DNA of 64,000 nt from Sympetrum striolatum (lineage: Eukaryota > Arthropoda > Insecta > Odonata > Libellulidae): the NCBI GenBank assembly GCA_947579665.1, contig OX388347.1:26404562-26468561 (forward strand), read 5' to 3'. Shown here piece after piece: positions 46,781 through 59,600 of this stretch. A program made the translations under genes and the position numbers. The first letter of the stretch is position 1. Each line of letters starts with the position of its first letter. Below the pieces are notes generated by a model that worked only from the letters and a program-made list of their open reading frames with translations, did not search any database and was not told where the DNA came from.

Positions 46781-49700
46781 CTCGACTTTGAAAGAAATAA
46801 ATTTTACGGTATAAAATGGAAGGAATCGTAAGCTAAGAGAAAAACTTACTTGATGAATGGGTTTTCTGGGGCTGATTTATATGCTTCTAAATTTATCTGA
46901 AACTATATTATTATCTATCTAAGAGTTACAATGAGATAATCACAAAAACAGGTAACTTCTGGTTGTCTTTTCCGTTGAGTGTTAGAGACGCAAACAGTCT
47001 GGATTAGTTAAGGATGTTGCTATAAAGACCACCTGCTATACGACGGGAGGGCTCTTTGCTTGGGAGATATAAATGCAGATGTAAAAATTTTAAACGTACC
47101 GAAAATTTTATTTGTTCATCTGTTTCAAACTTATCTGATATCTGGGCAATAAACGAAGATAATAAGTGCACCGAAAATCATGTGTGTTGCATAATTTACA
47201 AATTCAGAGCTTCATTTTACGAGATATTTTATTATTAGAGAGCGTTACATTGCAAAAGATATTAGTTTCATTCTTTACAAGGTATATAAGAGCGATTTCC
47301 ATAATTTAATTAAATTAATAAAATAAATACATTTATTCTTCAAACGGAACTGAAAATGTACATTTTTATTCTTCATAAATACTAGAATCTAATAAATTCC
47401 AATTCTATACTATTCATCAATTAAATGGCGATTTTAAGGATTAAAATTATATAGACTACATTACATTTTGCAATAAGAATATAGCTATGATTAACTAAGA
47501 ACATTTAACGCTTTCATGATACATTTTACGAGTGTAGCGACCTTGCAGTTAAATTTCCTTCCTTCCGCAAATTGCATTCCAAATAACACTTTTATAGAAA
47601 TTCTTAGGTAAATAAATACTAAATATACCTTTAAATAAAACACGATAGTAAGCAAAGAAAAATTTTAATGTCATTTCATCGTCTCGATAAATATTTTAAA
47701 GCTACCAAATGGTTAGTAAAAAATCTAGCACAAGTAAACATGAGTAACAATATTCTAAAATATATTTTCGAGAAGAAATGTTCCATGTAATACGAATAGT
47801 TTGAATTTTGAATTTAAACTGCGAGGAGGGTCTAAATCATTGAATAAAATTACGTTTGAATCCAATTTAAGCACATGGAGGGGAAACGTGAAAAAAACCC
47901 AAGCCAAGAAGAGGAGTTGGCAATTCGAAAATCGAGTACTAATCAAGCAACCAATGTGGAAAGTCGATTTGGTCAATGTTGACTGAGGAGCGCAAGCAAC
48001 GATGTTTCCTCAACGGCGTTTAGTCCAGAAAACACACAAAGCGAATCGTAAAATGCATTTTAAGAATGACTCGATGGCAGTCAAAGAGTGTAAACAAGTT
48101 ATAGATTGGATCTTACATTTATTTTTTCTTCTTGATAAACACAATCAAGAGACGGTATCCATGAGAGACTCGACTTCAAGGTTGCAGAAGAAAAACATGT
48201 TTTGCTGTCCGTTGGGAACCTTTAGACATTTTTCGGGTTATCCCAGCTTATGTACGAAATACCTCCTTCGAAGATGAAGATGCACTTGGCACCACGATTT
48301 GCTATAGTGCACTATCGTTCGGTTCTGACAGAGATAAGTTAACTCTCAAGTTTCGTCACTATAACAATATTTAATTTCTCACCCTTGAATAGGTATATAA
48401 GGGCATGCTTTCCCATTATGAAGCGCAACATATAACAGTTTATGATACTGATAAATAATTTAAAATCGAAATTAATAAGATTATCTACTTTCAAATAAAT
48501 TAAACACTAAAAATAGTATTTCTTTCGTACAAACTATTTCATTTATGAATTGGCAAAGATGCATTTCTTTAAAAACTATGTTTACAATAATAACAAAATT
48601 ATATTAAAATGTACAAACCAAGCTGTCAGGGTTACACAACCGTTAGTTAACGTCTAAGAGGTAATCAATACTTTTATTTTATTAAAATTTAAGATATGAG
48701 CAGAATGCAGAAGTATGAATTATTAATTTAGACATAATATTATCAAGAAAATACACCCCGAGACCAACCAGGATAACTGAGCTCAATATAAGAGCACGTG
48801 TTCGGCTGACGAACGCTTCCAAGGATGCTAGCTCAAGTGCCCGGGCACAAAACATTAATTAATTACCTCCCCTTAGCTAATAAGTAAAAAAGTGATAGTT
48901 TTCCTTAGATTTTTCAGCCTATTCTACAATTTATTATCTTATGATAAAAACTGTTTCAGCAGACAAATATGATTCCAGAGAAGTAATTATCTTCAATGGT
49001 CACGAATCACTTTCAATATTTGCATGCCCTCGCTTTGGCTGATTTATATTTTCACTAAATCTGTAGCGGAAGGAGAGGATTGCTAAGACTTAAAAGAAAA
49101 TGAAAAGTAGCTAGTAAAGTTAAACTACTGGCAAGTTCAACTACTGATAAGTACCGTATACGACAACTGTTGTAATTAACTATACAAGATAATTAATGTA
49201 AGACCTAATCATAAACACGACTAGGACACTTCACACCTGCTTTCCTAAAAGATGACGGCGTGAGGTCCATTTTTCTTCCTTCACTACAACAGGAAATAAA
49301 AACAAGCCGTCCTCGGTGGGTAGCAGAGCGCACAAAAATAGAAAATAAGGAAATTTGCGACTTCCTGGCAAAATTGCTCAATCCGTTATATAACATTAAA
49401 GTATCACGTTCCAGGGAATGACATAATAATTACTATGCAGGATTATAAGACTCCCACAGCCCGCGGTTTCGCCTTTTGATTGACCGCAAAAACTCCCATT
49501 CAAATCGCAATATTTGCGTGGAAAAGGATTTCCTGGCCAATTAATTTCCTTAGTCTACGAATGCAATGGATTTATGAACTGCTGTCATCTTCCCTCGGAA
49601 ATACTCAGCCTTCTCTTCGAAATAAATTAATAAAGTGCTGATTTTCGAAATTCGGAGGATTTTTATTACGAAACCTTGCGTACGTAGAAAAAGCATTGCT

Positions 49701-52302
49701 AAATATATTTTTGTCTATTTTAATATTTCACAATTATATCTTTGCTTTTATTTCATTACGAATAATCCTACTTGTTTACGATTTCTGTTGGAAGCGTAAA
49801 TACCCATTTCTTTCCGATGGTTTGTGTAATTCACTCATTTCCTAAATATAACGAGGAAAGGGACGCGGAAATAAGTCTAGCACAGGGAAGCCTCTCGATA
49901 ATTCCATGAATATGGGAGTTGTGGTTAAGGTGAAGCATATATTAGTAACTCTACTCCACATTCTGCAATCACATCGAGAAGAACCTCATCAGAAGTAATC
50001 TCCCAGGTGCCTGGTGAGTGATACTTCTTTACGTTCCATTCTAAATATTTAAGAGCGAGTTTACTTACTATTTACCAACAAAATTACGATCAGTAATTTT
50101 GTGTATCAGCTGAAGGTTCGCAGATAGACAAACAAAGCTAGGATCTTCATTGCGTCAAGGTCAAGGGCGAAGGACATGAGTAATTAAGTGAGAATTTAGA
50201 TGTATAAATTATTACAACTTAAGAAGCGGTTTTCGAAATACTGACAATTAAATGCAAAAAAGCATTCGCTCAGCAAATAAATTATTATTTAGAAGAAAAT
50301 TCCCGCATTTCTGATATAAAATGTCGCTAATATATAATTGACATGTGCATAACAAATATTTAGAATAGCAAGAAATATTTTTTTTGATATATTGCGGTTA
50401 TAATTATTAAGATTTGAATAATTGAACATATTCTGTTTACATTCCATACAGTCAATTTCATAAGCCAATCCTATTCTCAAAAGTGCAATTCAAACCAGGA
50501 TGAAGTTAATACACATTAAAATCTAAAATCAAAAAATTTTAAGGGAGGTTTTTGAGCATAATTTCAGCGAAGCAATGATAGTTTAAATATTTCTCGTCGG
50601 TTTAGATTCCAACAAGTATTGTGTTTGTCGAGATTTATCATAAAAATTTTGGAATATTGAGGAACTTAAAACTTAAACTCTTCATATTTGAGAAGCAGCA
50701 AAATTTGAATTTATAAGGAAATATATAAAATAAGCATTTTTAAACCTTCTCGGGAAAGTAAATAACAGAACTAGCCACTTTGAAGATTCGTTTATCCCTC
50801 AAACCGATAGTACCAGAATAGAGAATTAAATCATTCAACCTGCACTCCCTGCCACACACCGAAAGGGTCCAGAGCACATGCGAATTCAGAAGTAGTAAAA
50901 CTTGAATTCACAGCACGGGATGCAATAGCCGTAAAAGCAGCCACAGTTCACGAATCATGGCTTCAATGAACTCAGCGGTCGAATGACTTAATTGTTTCGC
51001 AAGATTTTCATTCAGAATCAAGGTCGAGGATTTCAACTGAAAGTAGAAATAGTTGAAGCGTCTGATAACGTGCTTGCCCATTCATGAGGTCATGCGCCAA
51101 TAATAACTGCCGTGATTACAACCGTGAAAAACACCCATTAAATAATCGGATGCGATGCTCTTGGAGTTTATAAAGTCTAAAAATAGCTTAAGGTGCACGT
51201 CACGGTGTTTTCCCTCATTATGACATACTTTTCCTAAGTTAAACATCCAGAATAACATTACTCGAGGAAGACGCCCTTCCTCAGAAGCCTTATCTACATT
51301 TTCGGTTTACAAAACACGATATATTTCCGTCCATCTCCAGCCGCATACTTTCGGGAGAGTAATGCGTTTCCTCGTTCTGATTAGGAGGCAATTAAAAGAA
51401 GGCTCAATTAAATGAGCGTGCATTTCTCGTCTCATTTAGAATAAAACTCCTTACAAAGAAGAAGGAGCGCTGGCAGAATTAGCAGGAGGAAAAAAGAGTG
51501 TATCGTCCCTCGTTTCCTGCACGAATTGACCTTTTCAATTAAGGAAAGAATGAATTGCTCAAGCAGTCTCTAGCTTATCAAGATCGCGTATGTGAGATAT
51601 CGCCATGCTTCTTTTTCCTTGCTAGTACGAATTTCGAGGGCCATCAACAACCGGGATCCTCTCGTTTGACCGATCTGGACTTGACGGCCAACTCGATTGA
51701 ACTACATATCGGACGATGGATATGTTTTATTTTCTCGGGATCCTAACTTGCTGAGCATTGTTTAAACGTAGACACAAATGCATACATGAAAAACGATACC
51801 AATAATTGTCGGATTAAAGAAATTCTTGGAAAGCCTTCAATGATATAAATATGTAATGATTTATGGTTGAACATTTGAAATTGTTTGTAGTTTTAATTTA
51901 AACTTAGATATTTTGACAAAAATTGATAAGTTTTCCGTGGAATTGTTGTGAATGCTATCCAGAAATGATTTTTAAAGTCAAGCATTGACACGTATTTGAT
52001 AAGATAGACCTTCAAAAATCATGGATAAAATATGGCAGTAAAAAAGATACTTAAACTATATTAATATTGCCAAGATGGAATCATACCAGCCCGATGCATT
52101 CCAAACCTCGCAGCCCTAAAGTTTCCTTATGCTCCTTGATGGGAACTCTCGTACTAATCAAATTACTGCTCTGTCTTTATTAATTTACTTGATCCCTTTG
52201 CTAAAAGGAAAGATAAGAATAAAAAAGAACTCCAAACGAAATAAATAAATATAGTAAAATAATTTAAGTGTCCAGGAAGTCATTGCAGAGAAAATCACCC
52301 GT
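46781..52302. other. AT-rich non-coding stretch
   Basis: No gene or recognisable mobile element was seen. The overlapping frames at 47755-47986 (both strands) and 48002-48277 have no identifiable domain. Confidence 0.5.
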
Positions 52303-52394
52303 ATTTTTGCGTAACTTAAATTGCTTTTAATAAATCGTCAACTCTCATTTTTTTGCGTAACTTAAATTGCTTTTAATAAATCGTCAACTCTCAT
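52303..52394 (+). repeat. Perfect 46-bp tandem duplication
   Basis: The unit running from TTTTTGCGTAACTTAAATTG to CAACTCTCAT occurs twice, head to tail, with a 46-bp period and no differences. The identity implies a recent duplication. Confidence 0.97.
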
Positions 52395-55078
52395 GAAGCA
52401 TTTCCTATAATAGGGGAGAATCAATATTTAGAGTGAAAATAGGAAAAAGGTAATCGAATAAAAAATTTAAAATATAGGGTTTTATGTTTAGATACAGTTA
52501 AGTCCCAAAAATCTTGGCGTGGATCAAAAAGAAATCAATACCAACTTAGTATTAAGAAGCAGTGATTACGACGAGTACATTATTTGATCTATGGCTATGG
52601 TGCAAATTCAATATATATCTATATTTTACATTTTGATTTGATCTGATTTTGGTGTATATTGTTTGATCCTTAACTAAAATAAGCACATTCAAGGGTAAGG
52701 AATATATTAATACGGAAAAGAGATCCTTGAATCTAATAAAGGTTAGGGAAAAACTGCATACATGCGAAGGCGCGTTAATCTGGTAATCTGAGAATATCTG
52801 TAAAAGGATAACACCAAGAGATATAACCACTCAGAGTTATTTTCAACTAAGCTTCTATGAGAGATAAAACTTTGTTCTAACTCTTCTTTTGATCTCTAAA
52901 GCGTTTCAGCTATATTTATGACCCATTCCTCGAGCCCAACAACTTCTATGTGAGCAAAACGAGCAAGGGGGAGAGGGGGAGAAGACTGAACCATCGGAGA
53001 TGGATTACGGAACTTCAGTTCCGAACAATGACATTTCTGTTAATTTTTTATTCCGAGTCTGACAAAAGTATTCAATATGGAGGCGAATAAAAATATAGAC
53101 AAAAGAAACTTCACTATTCGATGAGAAACAATGACTTCCCTGGGCTAATTAGGGTTAATTAGGTAAGAAATGGATTTTTTTCTACAGAGCCGCCTTAAAA
53201 AAAACCAGGCCCAAAATTAAATTGGACTACGCAGAGCGTTAAATCCTGGCGATGACGTTAGATTTGTTTTGGAACAGTGCCGAATTACCTGATGGAGTTG
53301 AGGCAACGTGGATTAGGGTTAGCAAGGGAGGGAGCAGACCGCCTGGCTACCAAAGGTCGGGCTTGCTTCTGCCAAGAAAGAGAAGGTCTTCCTCTTGCTC
53401 TAATTATTTTCATCACTTATGGGGAAGGCTGATGATTATGATGCATGGTGATGGTAGAATGTTAGGTTTAGGAAATAATTATTACGTCTGACTGTCATTA
53501 TCATATCGCATCAATGTTATGTCATAATTCTATAAGAGGAAAAAGTCAACCTAAATGCAACACAAAGACCTTATAATCAATGATTTTAAAGCATCGAATA
53601 ACGAACTGAGATTTATGCCATAGTTCGGCATCACTCATTCCTCAGTATCGTTCTCGCAGTCACTTGAAGAGAAGAACATCTTCATGTATCCTGCACATCC
53701 TCATTCATAATACGGTCCCGGAACCAAGTGGGTAAGGTTATCATCTTTGATTAAAGTGCTCTGTTTCAATTTCTCATAGTAGCCTATAAGTGTGAAATGG
53801 CCTCAACTATCGGAACGGTTTCCGAGAGAATTCCGATAAAATCTATGTGAGTAAATTAATAATGTGAGTGAAGTATTCGTGGAATCCACGAATTTTTGCA
53901 GCTGATATTACGGTAAAGTATATCTTGAAATTAATTAACTCTAATATTAATCTATAAATGAAATTGTCTTTCCGTAGTTTTGGCAAGGACGAGGATTATT
54001 ATAAGCTTTACAGAAGGAAAACTCGAGCGAACTTAATTCGACTGCCAGGATTAAAATGTGGAAAAAATTACTATTGGTGGTTTAAGAATATCAGAAGTAT
54101 TTTCGTCACAATAGTTGAAGCATTAAAATCTGTTCCATTGATTTTTTATCAGTATCACGAAGATTTATAAACTCTACATCCTTAAATCGAAAAGATTAGA
54201 TGTGTAATGACATGTTTCTGTAATGGTTGTAATGGAATTTTTATTAACCTCTGATCACATTAAAGCCACGTTAAACCTGCAAACAATTCGAGAAAAGGTA
54301 ATGCTCTCAACAGCAAATATTTTTTCAATTCCAAGTATTATTATTTAAAAAAATATAAAATTCGCTTGTAGCTTCCATTAAATGTAATCAACAAAAAGTA
54401 TAAATGGAAAAGGAAACACATTTCTCCCCTTATATGGATAAAGCGACCTTGCCACTGACCACTCATCTGTTGACCCGATGACATCTGCTTCCTGCGTAGA
54501 AACACGTAATATCCACGAACGCGTGAGTCCCGATTAACATATCAGCATAGCTATTTTTATAAGTGAGACGTTGGCTATGCTGTAAAACTGAATCACACTC
54601 TGACTCAACATTGTTCACGAAGATTTTACCGACTATAAAACGGGCCATTCGACAATATCTCCTTGAAATGATACTTAAATCACTCGATTCATGACACAGA
54701 AGTCACAAAATCTTGCATAATTCAGAATCATTTCCTCAAGACTGACGTCTTGATAGAGATTAAATGGGATTACGAGTCCTTTTTAGTGAGCAAAGTCCGA
54801 CAGATAACTAAAAGAAGATGTTTATAGTACTTACGCAGTGACAACTTCAAAATCCCAAGATACAAAAAGCCATAAAAATCGATACTTTGTTTTAATAGCT
54901 TAATCTTTTCTAAGAACGAATACTATCCCATACTATGGTTGAGTCGCGTAATTTTTCTGAGAATAAAATGTCTTCTTATGTGCTATTTCGTCATCCGACT
55001 TATAGGTCTTTAAAAATAAAAAATAATTGATATCAGTCACAGATAATAATATTAAATGGAAAATAGCTTTGCAATGTG
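52395..55078. other. AT-rich non-coding stretch
   Basis: No gene or recognisable element was found. The frames at 53252-53491 and 53958-54170 lack domains. Confidence 0.5.
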
Positions 55079-55170
55079 CGGCTTAACCCAAGGAGAAAAA
55101 GGAGTGAAAATAACGACCTGACCAGGACTCAAACCTAGGAATCCAATTAAAACCACGGAAACTTTCCGCA
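55079..55170 (-). mobile_element. SINE family S1, degraded copy
   Basis: On the minus strand a decayed B box AGGTTTGAGTCCTGGTCA (55125-55136 for the core) is followed by GGTCGTTATTTTCACTCCTT and then TTCTCCTTGGGTTAAG. This matches the S1 tail and its continuation at 28.7 kb. The A-box half is not recognisable. CpG-type decay of GGTTCGA to GGTTTGA suggests an old copy. Confidence 0.65.
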
Positions 55171-55779
55171 GATGGAAAACCCGTCTTTGATTCTCGGTGA
55201 TATCGCTAATTTTTGCTTAATTTTCTCAACTAAACGCAAGCATACGATGCAAAAGAATGTTATCATCGAAACCAATTTATAGGAATATAACATTTGTAAG
55301 AACTTTAATTCAGGATATTTATTTTAGCCTGTAAGAATCATCAAAAGCAATTATTTTTTTATATATGGTTGGGGTGACTCTATGGTGATGAGAACTAGCA
55401 GCATTTCGATGTATAAGTTAGGTACTTTGAATAGTTCTAAAAAAAAATCCGTGAAATTTAGATGGATTTCGAATTTAAAATGTACAATATAAAAGCCTTC
55501 CCTAAATTCTAGTTCATTTCGTAAAAATAATATACTGCTATAAAATTAATAATTTTGGGGCGTCTCCTCGAGTTAAACCCCACCTTCAACTGACCGCAAC
55601 ATTAAATTGCGTAAAGAAGTCTGCTGCTATCGATAAAAATAAGCCAAACCTCCTATACAAGACTGGACAGCTTTCAACAAAAGAGAAAGCTGAAAAAAAG
55701 AGGACGAACAGGGTATCATAAATAGACCCTGAGATCAAACAAAAAATCAGGGTTTTTCCGGTCCCGACCTGATTAGCAA
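55171..55779. other. AT-rich non-coding stretch
   Basis: Nothing recognisable was found in this stretch. Confidence 0.45.
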
Positions 55780-56520
55780 ACAAAACAGATCCTCCCTTTG
55801 CAGCCGCCCTTCCGCCGGGAAAAAATACACCTGCACACAACCGCCGCGAAGTAGGTTGGCCACTATCACTTTTGCGAGCTAAAAATCCTTTGCCAAAACC
55901 AATTCATTGCCAGAATCGGGGCCTCGCCAGGGGATCGCAAACGGCTGCAGGGAAAGAATTGACGTCCGAAGAGATAGGGAGACTAAATCTCTCTCACGGG
56001 GTTAGTAACCCTTCTCAAACAACCCACTCACGCCCCCTTCACTCAACGCCGACGCAAGTCTCTCTGGCGTCAAAGGTAATTCCCGGAGCACTCAAAAAGC
56101 TATCTTGGGATAACTGCGAAAACTTAAGACTCAAACGCCGGACGGAGTGGAAAGAGCGGGTTACGTGAGATGCACATTTTCGCGAATCCAAATTCGATAC
56201 GAGTGGAAGACGTTATGGAGATGAGAGATGCCAATCTGTACCGCAATTGAAGTTGAGAGGGAAACTCGCGAAATTTCGAGCGGCCACCGATTTACGATGG
56301 GTACTTAAGGCGTGCACGAATTTCCAGTCAGTTTATCCGTGGGACCGATTATAAGAGATGCGAACCTTGCAACGAAGCTACCCTTCCCAAACTGACCTCG
56401 TCGATAACGCGATACACCGCAGCAGTAACTGGATAGTTTCCACATTCGCTATTTATAAATAAAGGGATTTGGGTACTTGTCGTGCGTCGCGCGCCGGCAA
56501 AACTCGAGAAATATTCAGAT
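55780..56520. other. G+C-richer island, unassigned
   Basis: CpG-rich sequence carries a 98-codon plus-strand frame (55872-56168) without a recognised domain. A possible TATA-like TATTTATAAATAAAGG lies near 56450, just before a CpG-dense stretch (GTCGTGCGTCGCGCGCC). No donor or initiator accompanies it, so a promoter is not asserted. Confidence 0.3.
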
Positions 56521-56589
56521 GTGAGGATTACGTGTGAATATGCATCAAAAATATAAAAATCTCTTTGTGTACGGTTTCTCTAACAAGGC

Positions 56590-56690
56590 AGTGTAGTCTC
56601 ACTCAGTTACAAGGTTATGCATGATACCGGAAAGTGGAAGATCTGGGTTCGAGCACCAGTAATATACGACTTTTCCACTTCCTTGAATCT
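56590..56690 (+). mobile_element. SINE family S1, partial copy
   Basis: ACCGGAAAGTGGAAGATCTG followed by GGTTCGAGCACC (B box, 56645-56656) matches the anticodon-to-T-arm part of the copy at 28.9 kb (CCGGAAAGTGGGAGACCTGG). The tail CTTTTCCACTTCCTTGAATC corresponds to the S1 tail. The A box is degraded. Confidence 0.7.
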
Positions 56691-59600
56691 ATACTATTTA
56701 CATTCAACAACAAATATAATGGAATTAAACACGGATTCCTTTCTCAGTAATATATACCGATTTTCAGAAGATGCGAAACTTTAATTCACTAATATTTTAC
56801 AAAATCTTCGGCCCCTTTGGAGTGTAATCATTTCTTTACATTTGAGAAAGGAAAAGCAGATCAAAGCAGGTAGAGCGGTAGAATGATAGGTAATAATATA
56901 AAACGTCTTGATAAACTGTTTAAAAGATAAACTATTCGATGAAGTGTGATAAAATGAATAAACCACAAGAATTTTATAATCTATTCCGGAAATTTCAGTG
57001 CCTGAATAATTCCAAAATGTATAAAATACAATAATAAAACCTACTTCAAACAGCACTTAGGATCGCGGAAATTATTAATTCTTCGACTTTATGTCAAAAG
57101 TGAGAGAATCTACCAATATAAATAGATACTCCAATAATAAGCATTAAATTCAAATGGAGAAGGAACTGAGGTAATAAATGAGAGAGGAATGAGAAGTTTA
57201 GTATAAAATTTTCACCTTAAGCACTTTAGGTCGTTGCGATTATTTCAATGTGAAGTAAAGCTACAATAGTTTAAAACCTCCTACAAAAGTTACCTGCTTT
57301 TAGGACCGGCTCGAGATAATATCATCAAAGGCAGCTTCTTACCACATAAATCAGGAAACTTCCCTACCCTAGAAATTTTGTAGGCGTTACGCAAAAATCA
57401 AGTAATCCTAGAGTATCCCCTCGATTGCAACAGAAGGAGATTGATTTCCTGATACGCTTCTAGGTATTTTAATGCAGAGGCAATGCCTGCACGGATGAGT
57501 TGCATAATTCCCAATTCCTTCAAATACAGAGGAGACGCATAGTTGGTCAAATAACCACTTATAAGGATGCAGGGGGAGGACATTGAGGAGCACTTTCGAG
57601 CGGATAAAACAACTGAACTCTTTCTCAGAGAGAATCAAAGATTCATTTGAATTACTTCACAACTTCCGAGGAAAAAGGAAATATGGCACACGGATTCCTA
57701 GAACATTGAGAACTAATTCCTCCAGTAAGGACTTGTTCCTCATCAAAGAGCATCGATACCGACTGCCGAGGAAATGGAACTCGTTCCGTCCTCTTGGATG
57801 CTTCTCTTCGCGGAATCTATAAGCATTCCGCGAAAGGGGAATAATTCAAAATACTCGACCAAATGCCATAAATATATGGGATATTTAATTCTGTGCCATC
57901 GACACTTAAAGGCTTTTCTATATTACTATAGTGCATATGATTTCTGCCATTATAACAATTCATCAATATCACTATGCACTAAGGAAAACCGTGAAAGGTT
58001 TATTAATCATTTCAATCAATTTCTCATATTATTAAATATCTAAATATCCAACAAATATGTTTTATTTTGTTCTTCCATGTACAGATGCCGTTTAATCATA
58101 CACTTCTCGCCCTGATTCATCTCTTGAGATATTTTATGGAAATTCAACATACAGCTTAGTAGGTATAATCATAGGAAATTAGACTCGGTTATTAAGTCAA
58201 TCGTAAAATTTTCTATTTAAATTATGCTCTTATTTTCTCAACATAAATTATTAAAAAACAAAGTATACAGTAACACTAATAACAAATTGGATAAGAACCA
58301 TCACAATCAAATAAAACGTTTCTAAATTAGGTATCAACTATTCTCAAAATAATTTTTCCGCAAAAAGGAATGACATGCTTTAATTTCCCTAAAACATTTT
58401 TCAATAAATAGCAACAGATATGTTCTCTAATACATGAAATATTTTAATTGTAATTATAGTTATTGAAGTTTCAATTGTATTAAATATTTCAATATTAAAA
58501 AATTGTTTTATTTTATACAGGGTTAATGAGAAATAACCCTGATAGCGATGTCTCCACTTGATACGTGATAACGTAATCAGAGACAAACATAATTTTCATA
58601 TTTTTCCTCTGTTGAAGTACAAAAGTTTTGAATATGTTTCTGGTTATCTCATAATGGAGTCAAGGTACAACATACGAGAAACCATATTCGTTTTTCGTAA
58701 AAATGTGAGAAAAATATCAACTGCGATGATTTTTCATCAGTTTGAAGTATTATTCTATTTTAAGACTTCTAATTGATTTGCAAAAATCAAAACCAGTCTA
58801 ATTTGTGATAAAAATGTTCTGTTTCTCTCCAAACTAATTCTCGCGAAATTTAAGTTCCGAAAAGGACCAAACTGCTATAGATAAAGAAATATATCCAGTT
58901 TAGGGAATGACTTGCAAGGGAAATGGTGGAAACATGAATCTCCTGTTTCGATATTTGGAAGAAAGGGCATTCGCTCCTCACACATATCGCATCTCGGCTT
59001 GAAAAATGAGAGAGAGGGGAAAGAAGCCCGGGATCCCATTTCGGATGCTGTATCCCATTGCACTTGCTGAGATGAGCGCGACGCAACACGTTTCTCCCAG
59101 CATCCGTCTTTCTTCCCCGCAAAAGCCTCGTTTATTCGAAGAGTATCGCATATCCCTCTCTTCAAAAGAGAGCGCCCATGCATTTGGGGTGGAGAAACGT
59201 AAAATTTGACTAGTTACTACTTCTACAAACCTTTCACCTGACAGAGAGACACCCAATTAAAGCAAGATTGTTAAACTATAGCACTAGAAAGTTTCACGAA
59301 CAACTGTTCCGCATTTATATAAAGAAGAAAAAAATAAGCACACTTATCCTAAATTTCAAAATGATTCTTCAGCATTCCAATAAAAGGACACATAGACTTA
59401 CGAGTAGACTTTTCACATTAATATCGCGCAATTTTATTCAGTTACTCCTTGAAAAATGAATTACAATCTTAGGGAGTTGATAGAGTAAATTTAGGGAAGC
59501 ATATTCAATTCTTCTCCACGGATAAGACCTGTTTATAAACAAAAATCATAATGAAACGTAAAAATATAAGAACTTATTAATAATTTCAATCTTTCTACTA

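Noticed and set aside
49915..50030. CAGGTGCCTGGTGAGTG as a splice donor after a possible exon
   Set aside because: The donor match is partial and no convincing core promoter or coding segment precedes it.
55586..55840. P-loop-like QVGTGKT in a minus-strand frame
   Set aside because: The glycine required four residues before GKT in GxxxxGK[ST] is Asn here, and no other ATPase motif follows.
56445..56520. TATA-like sequence before a CpG-dense stretch
   Set aside because: AT-rich TATA look-alikes are common here. There is no initiator, exon or donor nearby.
57583..57822. Faint LINE C-terminal resemblance (TRIPRTLRTN, RKWNS)
   Set aside because: Only two weak motif fragments are present, with no reverse-transcriptase blocks upstream.
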